Origin: Bog-756 sp963730685
GTDB lineage: Bacteria > Actinomycetota > Acidimicrobiia > Acidimicrobiales > RAAP-2
Reading direction: 5' to 3'
Length of the DNA: 64,000 nt
NCBI GenBank assembly: GCA_963730685.1
Contig: CAVSSP010000005.1
Location: 186,001 to 250,000 of the forward strand
Each line of letters starts with the position of its first letter. The first letter of the stretch is position 1. The notes beneath the pieces are model-generated. The model did no database searches. It saw nothing but the letters and a program-made list of their open reading frames with translations, and had not been told where the DNA came from. A program made the translations under genes and the position numbers. Positions 1 through 8,711 of the stretch are shown piece by piece.

Positions 1-215
1 GCGAGGGATCGGCGCGGTTGCGTGCGGACGTGTGCGCCGGACTGGGCTTCTTGGGTGTCGGGCTCGACGGGCCGGCCAACCGGGCCGCCGGCGGCGACGC
101 AGTGGTGTCGCCGCCCGGCGCCCCCACCGCCGTCGTGGTGGTCGAGGCGAGGGAGGACCTCGAGATGGCGCGGCAGATCCGACAGCTCCTCGGTGACGGA
201 ATGACCGTCGGATGA
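1..215 (+). CDS. ackA: Acetate kinase, C-terminal fragment (cut by window edge)
   Basis: The frame is open from base 3 and ends at 215. The readable 70 residues contain GLGFLGVGLD and, near the end, VVEAREDLEMARQ, which match the last helix and strand region of acetate kinases. The enzyme makes ATP from acetyl phosphate and ADP in the cytoplasm. The stop overlaps the next start by four bases (ATGA), so translation is probably coupled to the beta-phosphoglucomutase gene. The phosphoketolase further downstream produces acetyl phosphate, which supports this call. The active-site part lies outside the window and cannot be checked. Confidence 0.8.
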   Translation, partial: EGSARLRADVCAGLGFLGVGLDGPANRAAGGDAVVSPPGAPTAVVVVEAREDLEMARQIRQLLGDGMTVG

Positions 216-958
216 CGCTCGGACTGCCGATCGAGGTCGAAGCGTGCCTCTTCGACCTCGACGGGGTGCTGACCGACACCGCCTCGGTCCATGCGGCTGC
301 CTGGAAGGAGATGTTCGACGCCTTCCTCACCGGACGGAAAGGCGCGCCCGGTGAGGCGACGGAGCCCTTCGACGAAGTCGCCGAGTACGACGACTACGTC
401 GACGGCAGGCCGAGGGACGACGGGACACGGTCGTTTCTGCACGCCCGCCACATCGACCTCCCCGAGGGACGCCCCGACGACCCGGCCGGGGTCGGGTCGG
501 TCCGCGCCCTCGGTCGATGGAAGAACGAGATCTTCCTGCGGCTCATCCGGGAACGCGGCGTCGAGGCGTACCCCGGGTCGGTCCGCTACGTCCGGGCCGT
601 ACGCCAGGCGGGCCTCCATCGGGCCGTGGTCTCCTCCAGCGCCAACTGCGCAGCCGTGCTCGAGGCAGCCGGGATCGCCGATCTGTTCGAGCTGCGCATC
701 GACGGGATGACCGTGGAGCGGGACCATCTGGCCGGAAAGCCGGCACCCGATACCTTCGTTGCCGCCGCCCGGGGCCTCGGGCTCGGGCCCGGTGGGGCGG
801 CGGTGTTCGAGGACGCCCTCTCCGGGGTGGAGGCGGGACGGGCGGGGAAGTTCGCACTGGTGGTCGGCGTCGACCGGATCGGGCAGGCGGAGGCCCTCAC
901 CCGCCACGGTGCCGACGTCGTCGTCACCGATCTGGACGAATTGCTGGAGCCGCCGTGA
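212..958 (+). CDS. pgmB: Beta-phosphoglucomutase (HAD superfamily)
   Basis: This 248-residue HAD protein has the nucleophile motif FDLDGVLTDT at about residues 14-23. A cap domain follows (VHAAAWKEMFDAF), then VVSSSANC (motif II), AGKPAPDTF (motif III lysine) and VFEDALSGVEAG (motif IV acidic residues). These are the signatures of beta-phosphoglucomutase, which converts beta-glucose 1-phosphate to glucose 6-phosphate. It overlaps the upstream ackA stop (ATGA) and the downstream GH65 start (GTGA). Pairing with a GH65 phosphorylase is classical: the phosphorylase releases beta-glucose 1-phosphate and this enzyme feeds it to central metabolism. Length is normal for the family. Confidence 0.9.
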   Translation: MTLGLPIEVEACLFDLDGVLTDTASVHAAAWKEMFDAFLTGRKGAPGEATEPFDEVAEYDDYVDGRPRDDGTRSFLHARHIDLPEGRPDDPAGVGSVRALGRWKNEIFLRLIRERGVEAYPGSVRYVRAVRQAGLHRAVVSSSANCAAVLEAAGIADLFELRIDGMTVERDHLAGKPAPDTFVAAARGLGLGPGGAAVFEDALSGVEAGRAGKFALVVGVDRIGQAEALTRHGADVVVTDLDELLEPP

Positions 959-3312
959 TCGAGCACCCGTCCTATCCTGTCGAGCCCTGGTGCCTGCGGG
1001 AGACCGAGCTGTCGCTCGACGTGCTGACCGAGAGCGAATCACTGTTCGCCCTGTCGAACGGCAATGTCGGCTGGCGCGGCAATCTCGACGAGGGCGAGCC
1101 GTTCGGGGTGCCCGGCTCGTACCTGAACGGTGTCTACGAGTCGCAGCCCCTGCCGTACGCCGAAGCCGGCTACGGCTACCCGGAGGCGGGCCAGACGATG
1201 GTCAACGTGACCAACGCCAAGATGATCCGCCTCCTCGTCGACGACCAACCCTTCGACGTCCGCTACGGCGAGGTGCGGCGCCACGAGCGGGTCCTCGACT
1301 TCCGTGCCGGCACGCTCCGGCGGGAGGTGGAGTGGGTGGCCGGCAGCGGGTGCGGGGTCAGGGTGCGATCGACCCGGCTGGTGTCGCTCGTCCAGCGCTC
1401 GGTGGCCGCCGTCGTCTACGAGGTCGAACCGCTGGAGGGGCCGGTGCGGGTCGTCGTCCAGTCCGAGCTGGTCGCCAACGAGCCGCTTCCCGAGGCCGAC
1501 GGTGACCCGCGGGCGTGGACGGTGCCGACGAAGCCCTTGGACCCCGAGTCACACGACTGCGGCGACGCACGGGCCGCACTGATGCACCGCACCGCCACGA
1601 GCGGCCTGCGGATGGCGGTGGCCATGGACCACCAGGTGGAGGCGCCTCCTTCGGCCCGGTCCTCAGCCGAGAGCTCGCCCGACCTCGGTCGGGTGACCAT
1701 CACCTCGGCCCTGGCTCCGGGTCAGCGGCTGAGACTGGTGAAGTTCGTGGCCTACGGGTGGTCGTCCGAGCGGTCGCAGCCGGGTATCCGCGACCAGGTG
1801 GCGGCGGCGCTCGCGGCCGCCGTGCAGACGGGATGGGACGGCCTCGCCGATCGGCAACGCGCCGACCTCGACGACTTCTGGGCACGCGCCGACGTCGAGG
1901 TGGACGGAGACCCGGCCGTTCAACAGGCCGTCCGCTTCGCCCTCTTCCACCTCCTCCAGGCGGGGGCACGGGCGGAGGGGCGCGCCATCCCGGCCAAGGG
2001 GCTCACCGGGCCCGGGTATGACGGCCACGCGTTCTGGGACACCGAGACCTTCGTGCTGCCGGTCCTCACCCACGCGGTTCCCGAGGCGGCGTCCGATGCG
2101 TTGCGGTGGCGGCACTCCACCCTGCCCAGCGCCCTCGAACGGGCCCGCCAACTCGGCCTCGAGGGAGCGGCTTTCCCGTGGAGGACCATTTCGGGGGCCG
2201 AGTGCTCGGGCTACTGGCCGGCGGGGTGGGCGGCGTTCCATGTCGGGGCGGACATCGCCGACGCCGCCGTGCGGTACGTGGACGTCACCGGGGATGTCGG
2301 ATTCGAGCGCGAGATCGGGCTCGAGATCCTGGTCGAGACAGCCCGACTCTGGCGCTCCCTCGGCCACTACGACGCCCTGGGCCGGTTCCGCATCGACGGG
2401 GTGACCGGGCCCGACGAGTACTCGGCGGTCGCCGACAACAACGTGTACACGAACCTCATGGCCCAGCACAACCTCCGTTCGGCCGCGGATGCCGCCGAGC
2501 GGCACCCCGACCGGGCCCGCCAGCTCATGGTGTCGGGGTCGGACCTCGACGGCTGGCGGAGGGCGGCGGCGGCCATGGTCGTCCTCTACGACGAGGCGCT
2601 GCAGGTCCACCCCCAGGCCGAGGGGTTCACCGACCACGAGGTGTGGGACTTCGCCGGGACGCCCGCCGACCGCTACCCGCTGCTGCTCCACTTCCCCTAC
2701 TTCGACCTCTACCGCAAGCAGGTCGTCAAACAGGCCGACCTGGTCCTCGCCCTGTACCTGCGCGGCGATGCCTTCACCGACGACGAGATCCGCCGCGACT
2801 TCGCCTACTACGAGGGGCTCACCGTGCGGGACTCGTCCCTGTCAGCCTGCATCCAATCCGTGGTGGCCGCCGAGGTCGGGCACCTGTCCCTCGCCCATGA
2901 CTATCTGACGGAGTCGGCCCTCATGGACCTCGACGATCTCGGACGGGACCCGGGCGGTGGCCTCCACATGGCATCGATGGCGGGGACCTGGATCGCCCTG
3001 GTGGCCGGGTTCGGTGGCATGCGTCAGCGTCGGGGGTCGCTCAGCTTCGCCCCCCGTCTGCCCCCGGCCATCACCCGCCTGGCGGTGGCCATCTCGATGC
3101 GGGGAAGCCGTCTCCGAGTCGAGATCACTCCGGCGTCCACCACCTATGAGCTGCGCTCGGGCCCACCGCTGCTCCTCGACCACGACGGCCACGCCGTCAC
3201 CGTGTCGCCCGGGAGCCCGGTCACCCGCCCGAACCGCCACATCCGGGACCTCGAGCCTCCCGTCGCTCCCGAAGGCCGTCGGCCGAGGCGACACCAGGAC
3301 GGGCACGGGTGA
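955..3312 (+). CDS. Glycoside hydrolase family 65 disaccharide phosphorylase
   Basis: The 785-residue product starts at a GTG that overlaps the pgmB stop; the frame is open further upstream but only antisense-like sequence lies there. The N-terminal super-sandwich domain carries LSNGNVGWRGNLDEG. The (alpha/alpha)6 barrel carries GHAFWDTETFVLPVL, and VTGPDEYSAV contains the presumed catalytic Glu at about residue 487. VVKQADLV supplies the phosphate-site lysine region of phosphorylases. GH65 enzymes cleave maltose, trehalose, kojibiose or nigerose with phosphate, giving glucose and beta-glucose 1-phosphate. Which disaccharide is used here cannot be read from the sequence. The adjacent beta-phosphoglucomutase argues for a phosphorylase rather than a hydrolase. 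Confidence 0.9.
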   Translation: MIEHPSYPVEPWCLRETELSLDVLTESESLFALSNGNVGWRGNLDEGEPFGVPGSYLNGVYESQPLPYAEAGYGYPEAGQTMVNVTNAKMIRLLVDDQPFDVRYGEVRRHERVLDFRAGTLRREVEWVAGSGCGVRVRSTRLVSLVQRSVAAVVYEVEPLEGPVRVVVQSELVANEPLPEADGDPRAWTVPTKPLDPESHDCGDARAALMHRTATSGLRMAVAMDHQVEAPPSARSSAESSPDLGRVTITSALAPGQRLRLVKFVAYGWSSERSQPGIRDQVAAALAAAVQTGWDGLADRQRADLDDFWARADVEVDGDPAVQQAVRFALFHLLQAGARAEGRAIPAKGLTGPGYDGHAFWDTETFVLPVLTHAVPEAASDALRWRHSTLPSALERARQLGLEGAAFPWRTISGAECSGYWPAGWAAFHVGADIADAAVRYVDVTGDVGFEREIGLEILVETARLWRSLGHYDALGRFRIDGVTGPDEYSAVADNNVYTNLMAQHNLRSAADAAERHPDRARQLMVSGSDLDGWRRAAAAMVVLYDEALQVHPQAEGFTDHEVWDFAGTPADRYPLLLHFPYFDLYRKQVVKQADLVLALYLRGDAFTDDEIRRDFAYYEGLTVRDSSLSACIQSVVAAEVGHLSLAHDYLTESALMDLDDLGRDPGGGLHMASMAGTWIALVAGFGGMRQRRGSLSFAPRLPPAITRLAVAISMRGSRLRVEITPASTTYELRSGPPLLLDHDGHAVTVSPGSPVTRPNRHIRDLEPPVAPEGRRPRRHQDGHG

Positions 3313-3431
3313 GGCTTTCGGCCCTACCGGGCGGCCTCTCCCCGGCGCGAGCATGGGCACGGAGGGTGCTGGACGGCCGCCAGTAGGCCGGTGTGGCGCC
3401 GTCGAGTGGATCCGCTGTCGGAAGGTCGCCC

Positions 3432-5843
3432 GTGACCTCCACGAATCCCCCTCATCCCATGGAGCGCTCGTTGACGAACCCCCAGGTCCTGGCACCCGAT
3501 CTGCTCGATCGCATGGACGCCTACTGGCGTGCCGCCAACTACGTGTCGGTGGGCCAGATCTACCTCTACGGCAATCCGCTCCTCAAGGTTCCGCTGCAGC
3601 TGGCTCATGTGAAGCCCCTGGTGGTGGGCCACTGGGGCACCACGCCCGGCCAGAACTTCATCTACGTGCACCTGAACCGGGTGATCACCGAGCACGACCT
3701 CGACATGATCTATGTGGCGGGACCGGGCCACGGCGGGCCGGCCCTGGTGGGGAACACCTATCTCGAGGGGTCCTACAGCGAGATCTATCCGGATGTCAGC
3801 CAGGACGAGCCCGGCCTCCAGCGGCTGTTCAAGCAGTTCTCGTTCCCGGGTGGGATCTCCAGCCATGTGGCGCCGACGACACCGGGGTCCATTCACGAAG
3901 GCGGGGAGCTGGGCTACTCGCTGAGCCATGCCTTCGGGGCCGCCTTCGACAATCCCGAGCTGATCGTGGCCTGCGTCGTCGGCGACGGCGAGGCCGAGAC
4001 GGGCCCGCTGGCCACCGCCTGGCATTCCAACAAGTTCCTCAATCCCCGGACCGATGGCGCCGTGCTGCCGATCCTCCACCTCAACGGGTACAAGATCTCC
4101 AACCCGACGGTGCTCTCGCGCATCGAGCACGAGGAGCTGGACCAGTTCTTCCGGGGCTGTGGATGGACCCCGCACTTCGTGGAAGGCGACCGGCCCGAGG
4201 AGATGCACCAGGGCATGGCCGCCGCGCTCGACGAGGCCATCGCGGAGATCCACCGGATCCAGGGGGGGGCCCGAGCCGGATCGAGCGGTGACCGGCCACG
4301 GTGGCCGATGATCGTGCTGCGGTCGCCCAAGGGCTGGACCGGTCCGAAGGTGGTCGACGGCCTGGCCATCGAGGGCACCTTCCGGGCCCATCAGGTACCG
4401 GTCCTGGTGGATGCCCAACATCCCGACCACGTCGCGCTGCTCGAGCAGTGGATGAGGAGCTACCGCCCCGGGGAGCTGTTCGACGAAGGCGGCCGGCTCC
4501 TGCCCGAGCTGGCAGAGCTCGCACCCACGGGCGATCGGCGCATGGGTGCGAACCCGCACGCCAACGGGGGCCGGCTGCTCCGCGACCTGCGCATGCCCGA
4601 CTTCTGTGACCACGCCGTGGACGTACCCTCGCCCGGAGCCGTGGACGGGCAGGACACGGCGGTGCTGGGGGAGTTCCTCCGGGACGTGGTCTCGTTGAAC
4701 CAGGAGCAGCGCAACTTCCGGATCGTCGGTCCTGACGAGACGTTGTCGAACCTGTTGGGCTCGGTCTTCGAGGTCACCGACCGCCAGTGGGATGCCCGCA
4801 CCGAGGTGAACGACGAGTTCCTGGCGCCCGACGGCCGGGTGCTCGACTCGATGCTGAGCGAACACCAGTGCGAGGGCTGGCTCGAGGGCTACCTCTTGAC
4901 CGGGCGGCACGGGGTGTTCAACTGCTACGAGGCCTTCATCCACATCGTCGACTCGATGTTCAACCAGCATGCCAAGTGGTTGAAGGTCACCGCCCAGCTG
5001 CCGTGGCGGCCCAAGATCGCCTCGTTGAACTACATCTTGTCGTCGCACGTCTGGCAGCAGGACCACAACGGATTCACCCATCAGGACCCGGGCTTCCTCG
5101 ACCACGTCGTCAACAAGAAGGCCGACATCGTCCGCGTCTACCTCCCACCCGATGCCAACTGCCTCTTGTCGGTGGCCGACCACTGCCTGCGCAGCCGGCA
5201 TTACGTCAACGTGGTGGTGGCGGGAAAACACGCCCTTCCCCAGTGGCTGACCATGGACGAGGCGGTCGTGCACTGCACCGAGGGGATCGGGATCTGGGAT
5301 TGGGCCAGCAACGACCAGGGATCGGAGCCGGACCTCGTCATGGCCTGCTGCGGTGACACGCCCACCCTCGAAGTGCTGGCCGCGACGTCCATCCTCCGCC
5401 AGCACCTGCCCGACCTGAAGGTCCGGGTGGTCAACGTGGTCGACCTGATGAAGCTCCAGTCCAGCTCGGAGCACCCGCACGGCTTGAGCGACTCCGGCTA
5501 CGACTCGCTGTTCACCACGGACAAGCACATCCTGTTCGGGTTCCACGGCTATCCGTGGTTGATCCATCGCCTGACCTATCGGCGGGCCAACCGCAATCTG
5601 CACGTGCGCGGCTACAACGAGGAGGGCACCATCACCACCCCCTTCGACATGCGGGTGCAGAACCGCCTCGACCGGTTCCACCTGGTCGAGGACGCGGTGG
5701 ACCTGCTTCCGCACCTGGGTTCGGCGGGGAGCTACCTCAAGCAGATGGTCCAGGACAAACTGGTGGAGCACAACCGGTACATCGACCGTCACGGGCAGGA
5801 CATGCCCGAGATCCTCGAGTGGAAGTGGGGAGCCACGTCCTGA
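3432..5843 (+). CDS. xfp: Phosphoketolase (xylulose 5-phosphate/fructose 6-phosphate)
   Basis: This is a full-length phosphoketolase of about 803 residues. VGHWGTTPGQNF lies near the N-terminus, and the thiamine diphosphate signature GDGEAETGPLATAWHSN is at about residue 184. HSKVHD-type conservation is replaced by family-typical segments such as ILSSHVWQQDHNGF and TPFDMRVQNRLDRFHL. The enzyme splits xylulose 5-phosphate or fructose 6-phosphate with phosphate to acetyl phosphate plus a sugar phosphate; acetate kinase upstream would then make ATP. The GTG at 3432 is preferred because GGAAGG lies six bases before it; the ATG at 3459 is an alternative. The gene is not broken. The 119 bases separating it from the GH65 gene may hold its own promoter. 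Confidence 0.93.
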   Translation: MTSTNPPHPMERSLTNPQVLAPDLLDRMDAYWRAANYVSVGQIYLYGNPLLKVPLQLAHVKPLVVGHWGTTPGQNFIYVHLNRVITEHDLDMIYVAGPGHGGPALVGNTYLEGSYSEIYPDVSQDEPGLQRLFKQFSFPGGISSHVAPTTPGSIHEGGELGYSLSHAFGAAFDNPELIVACVVGDGEAETGPLATAWHSNKFLNPRTDGAVLPILHLNGYKISNPTVLSRIEHEELDQFFRGCGWTPHFVEGDRPEEMHQGMAAALDEAIAEIHRIQGGARAGSSGDRPRWPMIVLRSPKGWTGPKVVDGLAIEGTFRAHQVPVLVDAQHPDHVALLEQWMRSYRPGELFDEGGRLLPELAELAPTGDRRMGANPHANGGRLLRDLRMPDFCDHAVDVPSPGAVDGQDTAVLGEFLRDVVSLNQEQRNFRIVGPDETLSNLLGSVFEVTDRQWDARTEVNDEFLAPDGRVLDSMLSEHQCEGWLEGYLLTGRHGVFNCYEAFIHIVDSMFNQHAKWLKVTAQLPWRPKIASLNYILSSHVWQQDHNGFTHQDPGFLDHVVNKKADIVRVYLPPDANCLLSVADHCLRSRHYVNVVVAGKHALPQWLTMDEAVVHCTEGIGIWDWASNDQGSEPDLVMACCGDTPTLEVLAATSILRQHLPDLKVRVVNVVDLMKLQSSSEHPHGLSDSGYDSLFTTDKHILFGFHGYPWLIHRLTYRRANRNLHVRGYNEEGTITTPFDMRVQNRLDRFHLVEDAVDLLPHLGSAGSYLKQMVQDKLVEHNRYIDRHGQDMPEILEWKWGATS

Positions 5844-5856
5844 GCCGGATCCACCC

Positions 5857-5880
5857 CGGGGCGCCCGTGCGGGCGCCACC
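5857..5880. terminator. GC-rich hairpin between convergent genes
   Basis: GGGGCGCC and GGCGCC arms separated by CGTGCG form a strong hairpin in the 39-base gap between the convergent xfp and GGDEF genes. There is no T-run, so it would be a GC-type (or bidirectional) terminator, as is usual in actinobacteria. Confidence 0.45.
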
Positions 5881-5882
5881 CG

Positions 5883-7004
5883 TCAGCCGGGGAGCACCGC
5901 CTCGTCGTGCAGCCCCTCGACGAAGAGCTCGAATCGGTCCTTCCCGTGGTGCTTGGCGCGGTACATCGCCGTGTCGGCCGACTCGATGATGTCGCTCGCG
6001 CTCGGACGCCCCGTCCCATCCCGAGTTGAGAGCGACGGGTAGGTGACCCCGACGCTGACGGTGATCGCATGATCGACCCCATGGACGGGGAACGGGGACC
6101 GGAGCGCGTCGACGACCCGTTCGGCGATGGTGAGCGCGGTGCTCCGGTCTCCCCGGGCGTCCTCGGCCCTGTCATCACCGTTGGGGCGATCCCACGGTTC
6201 GATGATGAGCACGAACTCGTCGCCGCCCACCCTGGCAACGGTGTCCCCGTCCCGCACGACCCCGCGTAGCCGGCGAGCCGTCTCGATCAGTACCGCGTCG
6301 CCGGCGGCATGGCCGGCCGTGTCGTTGACGTGCTTGAAGCCGTCGAGGTCGCAGAAGAGGACGGCGATCTCCCGCTCGTCCCGGGCGGACCTGGCCAGGG
6401 CGGCGTCCAGCCGGTCGAGTAGCAGCGCCCGGTTCGGCAGTCCGGTGAGGCCGTCGTGCAGGGCGTCGTGGGAGAGCTGCTCTTCGCCGCGCACGACGTC
6501 GGTGATGTCGCGGAGGACTCCGAGGGTCTCGATGACCGCCCCCGACTCGTCGCGTCGGAACGGCACGACGTGGCGGCTGAGCCAATGCCACTGTCCGTCC
6601 GCATGGCGGAGTCGGTAGCGGAGGTGGAGGACCTGTCCGTCGTCCAGTTTCGCCGCCTCGGCGTTGAGCGCCCTCAGCCCGGCCTGGTCGTCCGGGTGGA
6701 CCAGGAGTCCGATGGCGTGGGAGCCGAGGGACTCCGTCTGCTCGCTGCTGCGGCCGAGGAGGTCCCGGTCCTTGGACCCGTAGATCATGGCCCCGGTTCT
6801 GACGTCGGTGATGAAGGTGTAGTCGGGCGAGGCGGCGATCACCGCCTTTTGGAAGGCATTGGCCTGGATGACCTCGGCCTCGGCCAACACCTGCTCGGTG
6901 ACGTCGGCCACGGCGCCGACGATGCGCACCAGCGTGGTGCCCTCGAACACCCCGCTGACCCTGGAGTCGAACCACCGGAGCTCGTCGTCGCCGGCCCGGG
7001 CCAC
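5883..7004 (-). CDS. PAS-GGDEF diguanylate cyclase, N-terminally truncated
   Basis: Residues 1-40 look like the end of one PAS domain with its PAC tail (VRIVGAVADVTEQ). A complete PAS/PAC domain follows (FITDVRTGAMIYG to ETLGVLRDITD). The C-terminal GGDEF domain has an intact ARVGGDEFVLI active site, so it could make cyclic di-GMP; no EAL domain follows. The only available start is a GTG inside the first PAS domain. The bases just upstream still read as PAS-like sequence (RFKYRV) and are then cut by a stop at about 7036-7040. The gene therefore seems to have lost its 5' part, about 100 bases downstream of tRNA-Ser on the same strand. It could be a decayed remnant or still make a short soluble protein. 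Confidence 0.8.
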   Translation of the reverse strand: MARAGDDELRWFDSRVSGVFEGTTLVRIVGAVADVTEQVLAEAEVIQANAFQKAVIAASPDYTFITDVRTGAMIYGSKDRDLLGRSSEQTESLGSHAIGLLVHPDDQAGLRALNAEAAKLDDGQVLHLRYRLRHADGQWHWLSRHVVPFRRDESGAVIETLGVLRDITDVVRGEEQLSHDALHDGLTGLPNRALLLDRLDAALARSARDEREIAVLFCDLDGFKHVNDTAGHAAGDAVLIETARRLRGVVRDGDTVARVGGDEFVLIIEPWDRPNGDDRAEDARGDRSTALTIAERVVDALRSPFPVHGVDHAITVSVGVTYPSLSTRDGTGRPSASDIIESADTAMYRAKHHGKDRFELFVEGLHDEAVLPG

Positions 7005-7102
7005 CCGGTACTTGAACCGAACCGGCTGGATTTACACTCAACCACCACCCAGCAGGCCACGTTGTCCTAAGACGTGGTCCACCGAATGGGGTCAAGCTCA
7101 TT

Positions 7103-7190
7103 TGGCGGAGGGAGTGGGATTCGAACCCACGGTGCCTTGCGACACAACGGTTTTCGAGACCGTCCGATTCGTCCGCTCTCGCATCCCTCC
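7103..7190 (-). tRNA. tRNA-Ser(CGA)
   Basis: The minus strand folds as a class II tRNA. The acceptor stem is GGAGGGA with TCCCTCC, the anticodon loop is CTCGAAA on an ACGGT/ACCGT stem, there is a long variable arm, and the T-loop is GGTTCGAATCC. The discriminator is G and the 3' CCA is encoded. Anticodon CGA reads UCG serine codons, which are abundant in this genome. Confidence 0.95.
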
Positions 7191-7335
7191 AGCTGGGCTT
7201 TCGCTCCTTCGAGCCACGGTCCGTCCGTCCGAACTGCCGACGGTGTTCCTCGGCCCGTGAGGCGGCGAGTGACGATGCTACATGGTTCCCGTGCGACGGC
7301 CCCTCGGTGCGACGGCTCCTCGGCTCCTCGGCACC

Positions 7336-8022
7336 TCAGTCCCTCGGGGGCTCGGCCAGCTCCGCCATCGGCCTCCGCCCGACCCAGACGCCGCGCTCGG
7401 CGTGGGCCAGCATGGCCGCGTCCCCTTCGCTGTTCCCGTAGGCGTAGGCCAGCCGGCCGGGATGACCGAGGTAGGCCTCGATCTGGCGCACCTTGGCCGG
7501 CCCCCGGACATTCGGGCCGTCGAGCCCTCCCGTCAGGATGTCCGTGTCGGTATCGACGTCCCACCTCGTGGCGATCACCTCGTCGACGCCGAGGGATGCC
7601 GCCACCAGTGAGACATACGCCTCGAACGAGGCGCTCACCACGATGACACGGTGCCCCTCGCCCTGGTGCCAGCGGAGCCGGGCCGCGGTGTCGGTCCTGA
7701 TCAGCGACCGGCGGACCTCGTCGGCGGTGGCTGCCGCCGCGTCCTCGGCATCGCGCCGGTGGATTCCCTTGAGCACGTCCAGGCACAGCACCCGCTTGGC
7801 CTGGTCCCGAGCGTCTCCCCCCTGGAGGCCGCGGGCCAGTTGGGGCCCCCGGCGGACGAAGATGGCGGCAAGGGCCCGCTTCCCGCGGATGCGGGTCAAG
7901 AAGTAGCGGAAGGTGTCACGCGACGTGATCGTGCCGTCGAAGTCGAACGCCACCACCGGGCGACCTGGTGCTCCGACGGTGCGAGGCTCCCCCTGGTCCT
8001 GGGACATATCGCTCTTTCTCAA
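7336..8022 (-). CDS. HAD-IB family phosphatase (phosphoserine phosphatase-like)
   Basis: The 228-residue protein shows all four HAD motifs: FDFDGTITSRDTF (nucleophile Asp at about 25), VIVVSASFEAY (motif II Ser), GPAKVRQIEAYL (motif III Lys) and YGNSEGDAAML (motif IV). The helical cap between motifs I and II fits subfamily IB, whose members dephosphorylate phosphoserine and other small or lipid phosphates. The substrate cannot be told from sequence. The start at 8022 is the first ATG; the ATG 15 bases in (MSQDQG) is an alternative. It is transcribed toward tRNA-Ser, which begins 145 bases downstream. Confidence 0.85.
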   Translation of the reverse strand: MRKSDMSQDQGEPRTVGAPGRPVVAFDFDGTITSRDTFRYFLTRIRGKRALAAIFVRRGPQLARGLQGGDARDQAKRVLCLDVLKGIHRRDAEDAAAATADEVRRSLIRTDTAARLRWHQGEGHRVIVVSASFEAYVSLVAASLGVDEVIATRWDVDTDTDILTGGLDGPNVRGPAKVRQIEAYLGHPGRLAYAYGNSEGDAAMLAHAERGVWVGRRPMAELAEPPRD

Positions 8023-8366
8023 CGGCGAATTCGGCAGAGAGGCCCTGGTGAGGCCAATCTCCGGTTTGCGGATGGACCGGCACGACCGACGAGCACGACC
8101 GGCCGAGAAGCTACCAGCCGACGATGGCTAAAGACCAGGGGCCGGGCTGCCGAACAATTGGGTAAGGGGTCCACCAGGCCCCCGCAGGGACACAAAGGGA
8201 TCGGATGCGCCGATGGACGTTTGTCACGATGTCTTCAGGGAAAGATCAGACCATATAACACGGTGTTCCCGACTGGTTCCAGATGCATCGCAAACGACTC
8301 ATCCCAATTGGCGTTTCCCGGCAGAGTTTCCTGCCGTCCCAACCTCGCGGTGTGCGGTGGCAATCC
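8023..8366. other. Intergenic region, AT-richer in its second half
   Basis: This gap lies between the divergent HAD gene and the small zinc-ribbon gene and probably carries both promoters. From about 8230 the base composition falls clearly below that of the flanking genes. No RNA gene, repeat or convincing coding frame is seen. Confidence 0.4.
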
Positions 8367-8711
8367 ATGAGTAAGCGCACTCGTGGACAGCGGAATTCCA
8401 GTTTGAATTCGGATTCCAACACGTGGACGAATGCCGACGGCGACTCGGAATTGCTTAAGGAAGAATTCATCCAATCCGCTCTGGATTCTTGGAGTGGCAC
8501 CGATAAACTGCAGGTCGTGCCCAGTGCGTTCAATCGTGCCATTTGCCGATTTGCCTCTCACGATTGGTGGGCGCTCAGCTATCCCCCGGCCCGCCGGTGG
8601 GAATGCCACCGCTGCGGCTCGATCGTCGAGGACGTACCCACGTCGTTGCCGGATCGTCGCAGGGTGCCGCGGGACCCGGTGAAGAAGGCGAACGGGACCG
8701 ACCGGGTCTGA
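8367..8711 (+). CDS. Small zinc-ribbon-like protein of unknown function
   Basis: The 114-residue frame ends with a Cys-His-Cys-Cys arrangement (CRFASHDWW, then WECHRCGS) that resembles a four-ligand zinc ribbon. The first 60 residues are polar and acidic (SNTWTNADGDSELLKEEF) and look disordered or helical. The ATG at 8367 is chosen because upstream codons do not look protein-like; no clear ribosome binding site is visible. Base composition is lower in G+C than in all neighbours, with two GAATTC sites within a few tens of bases, which suggests recent acquisition. The family is not recognised, and the C-terminal ligand cluster is the main evidence that it is real. Confidence 0.5.
   Translation: MSKRTRGQRNSSLNSDSNTWTNADGDSELLKEEFIQSALDSWSGTDKLQVVPSAFNRAICRFASHDWWALSYPPARRWECHRCGSIVEDVPTSLPDRRRVPRDPVKKANGTDRV

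Noticed and set aside
517..954. Upstream extension of the GH65 frame over pgmB
   Set aside because: It overlaps a well-supported HAD gene in another frame, and the translated stretch is Arg/Gly-rich without family similarity. The GTG at 955 is the true start.
3324..5879. An 851-codon open frame antisense to phosphoketolase
   Set aside because: It mirrors the third-position G/C bias of xfp, as do the long antisense frames opposite other intact genes; its His/Val/Gly-rich product matches nothing.
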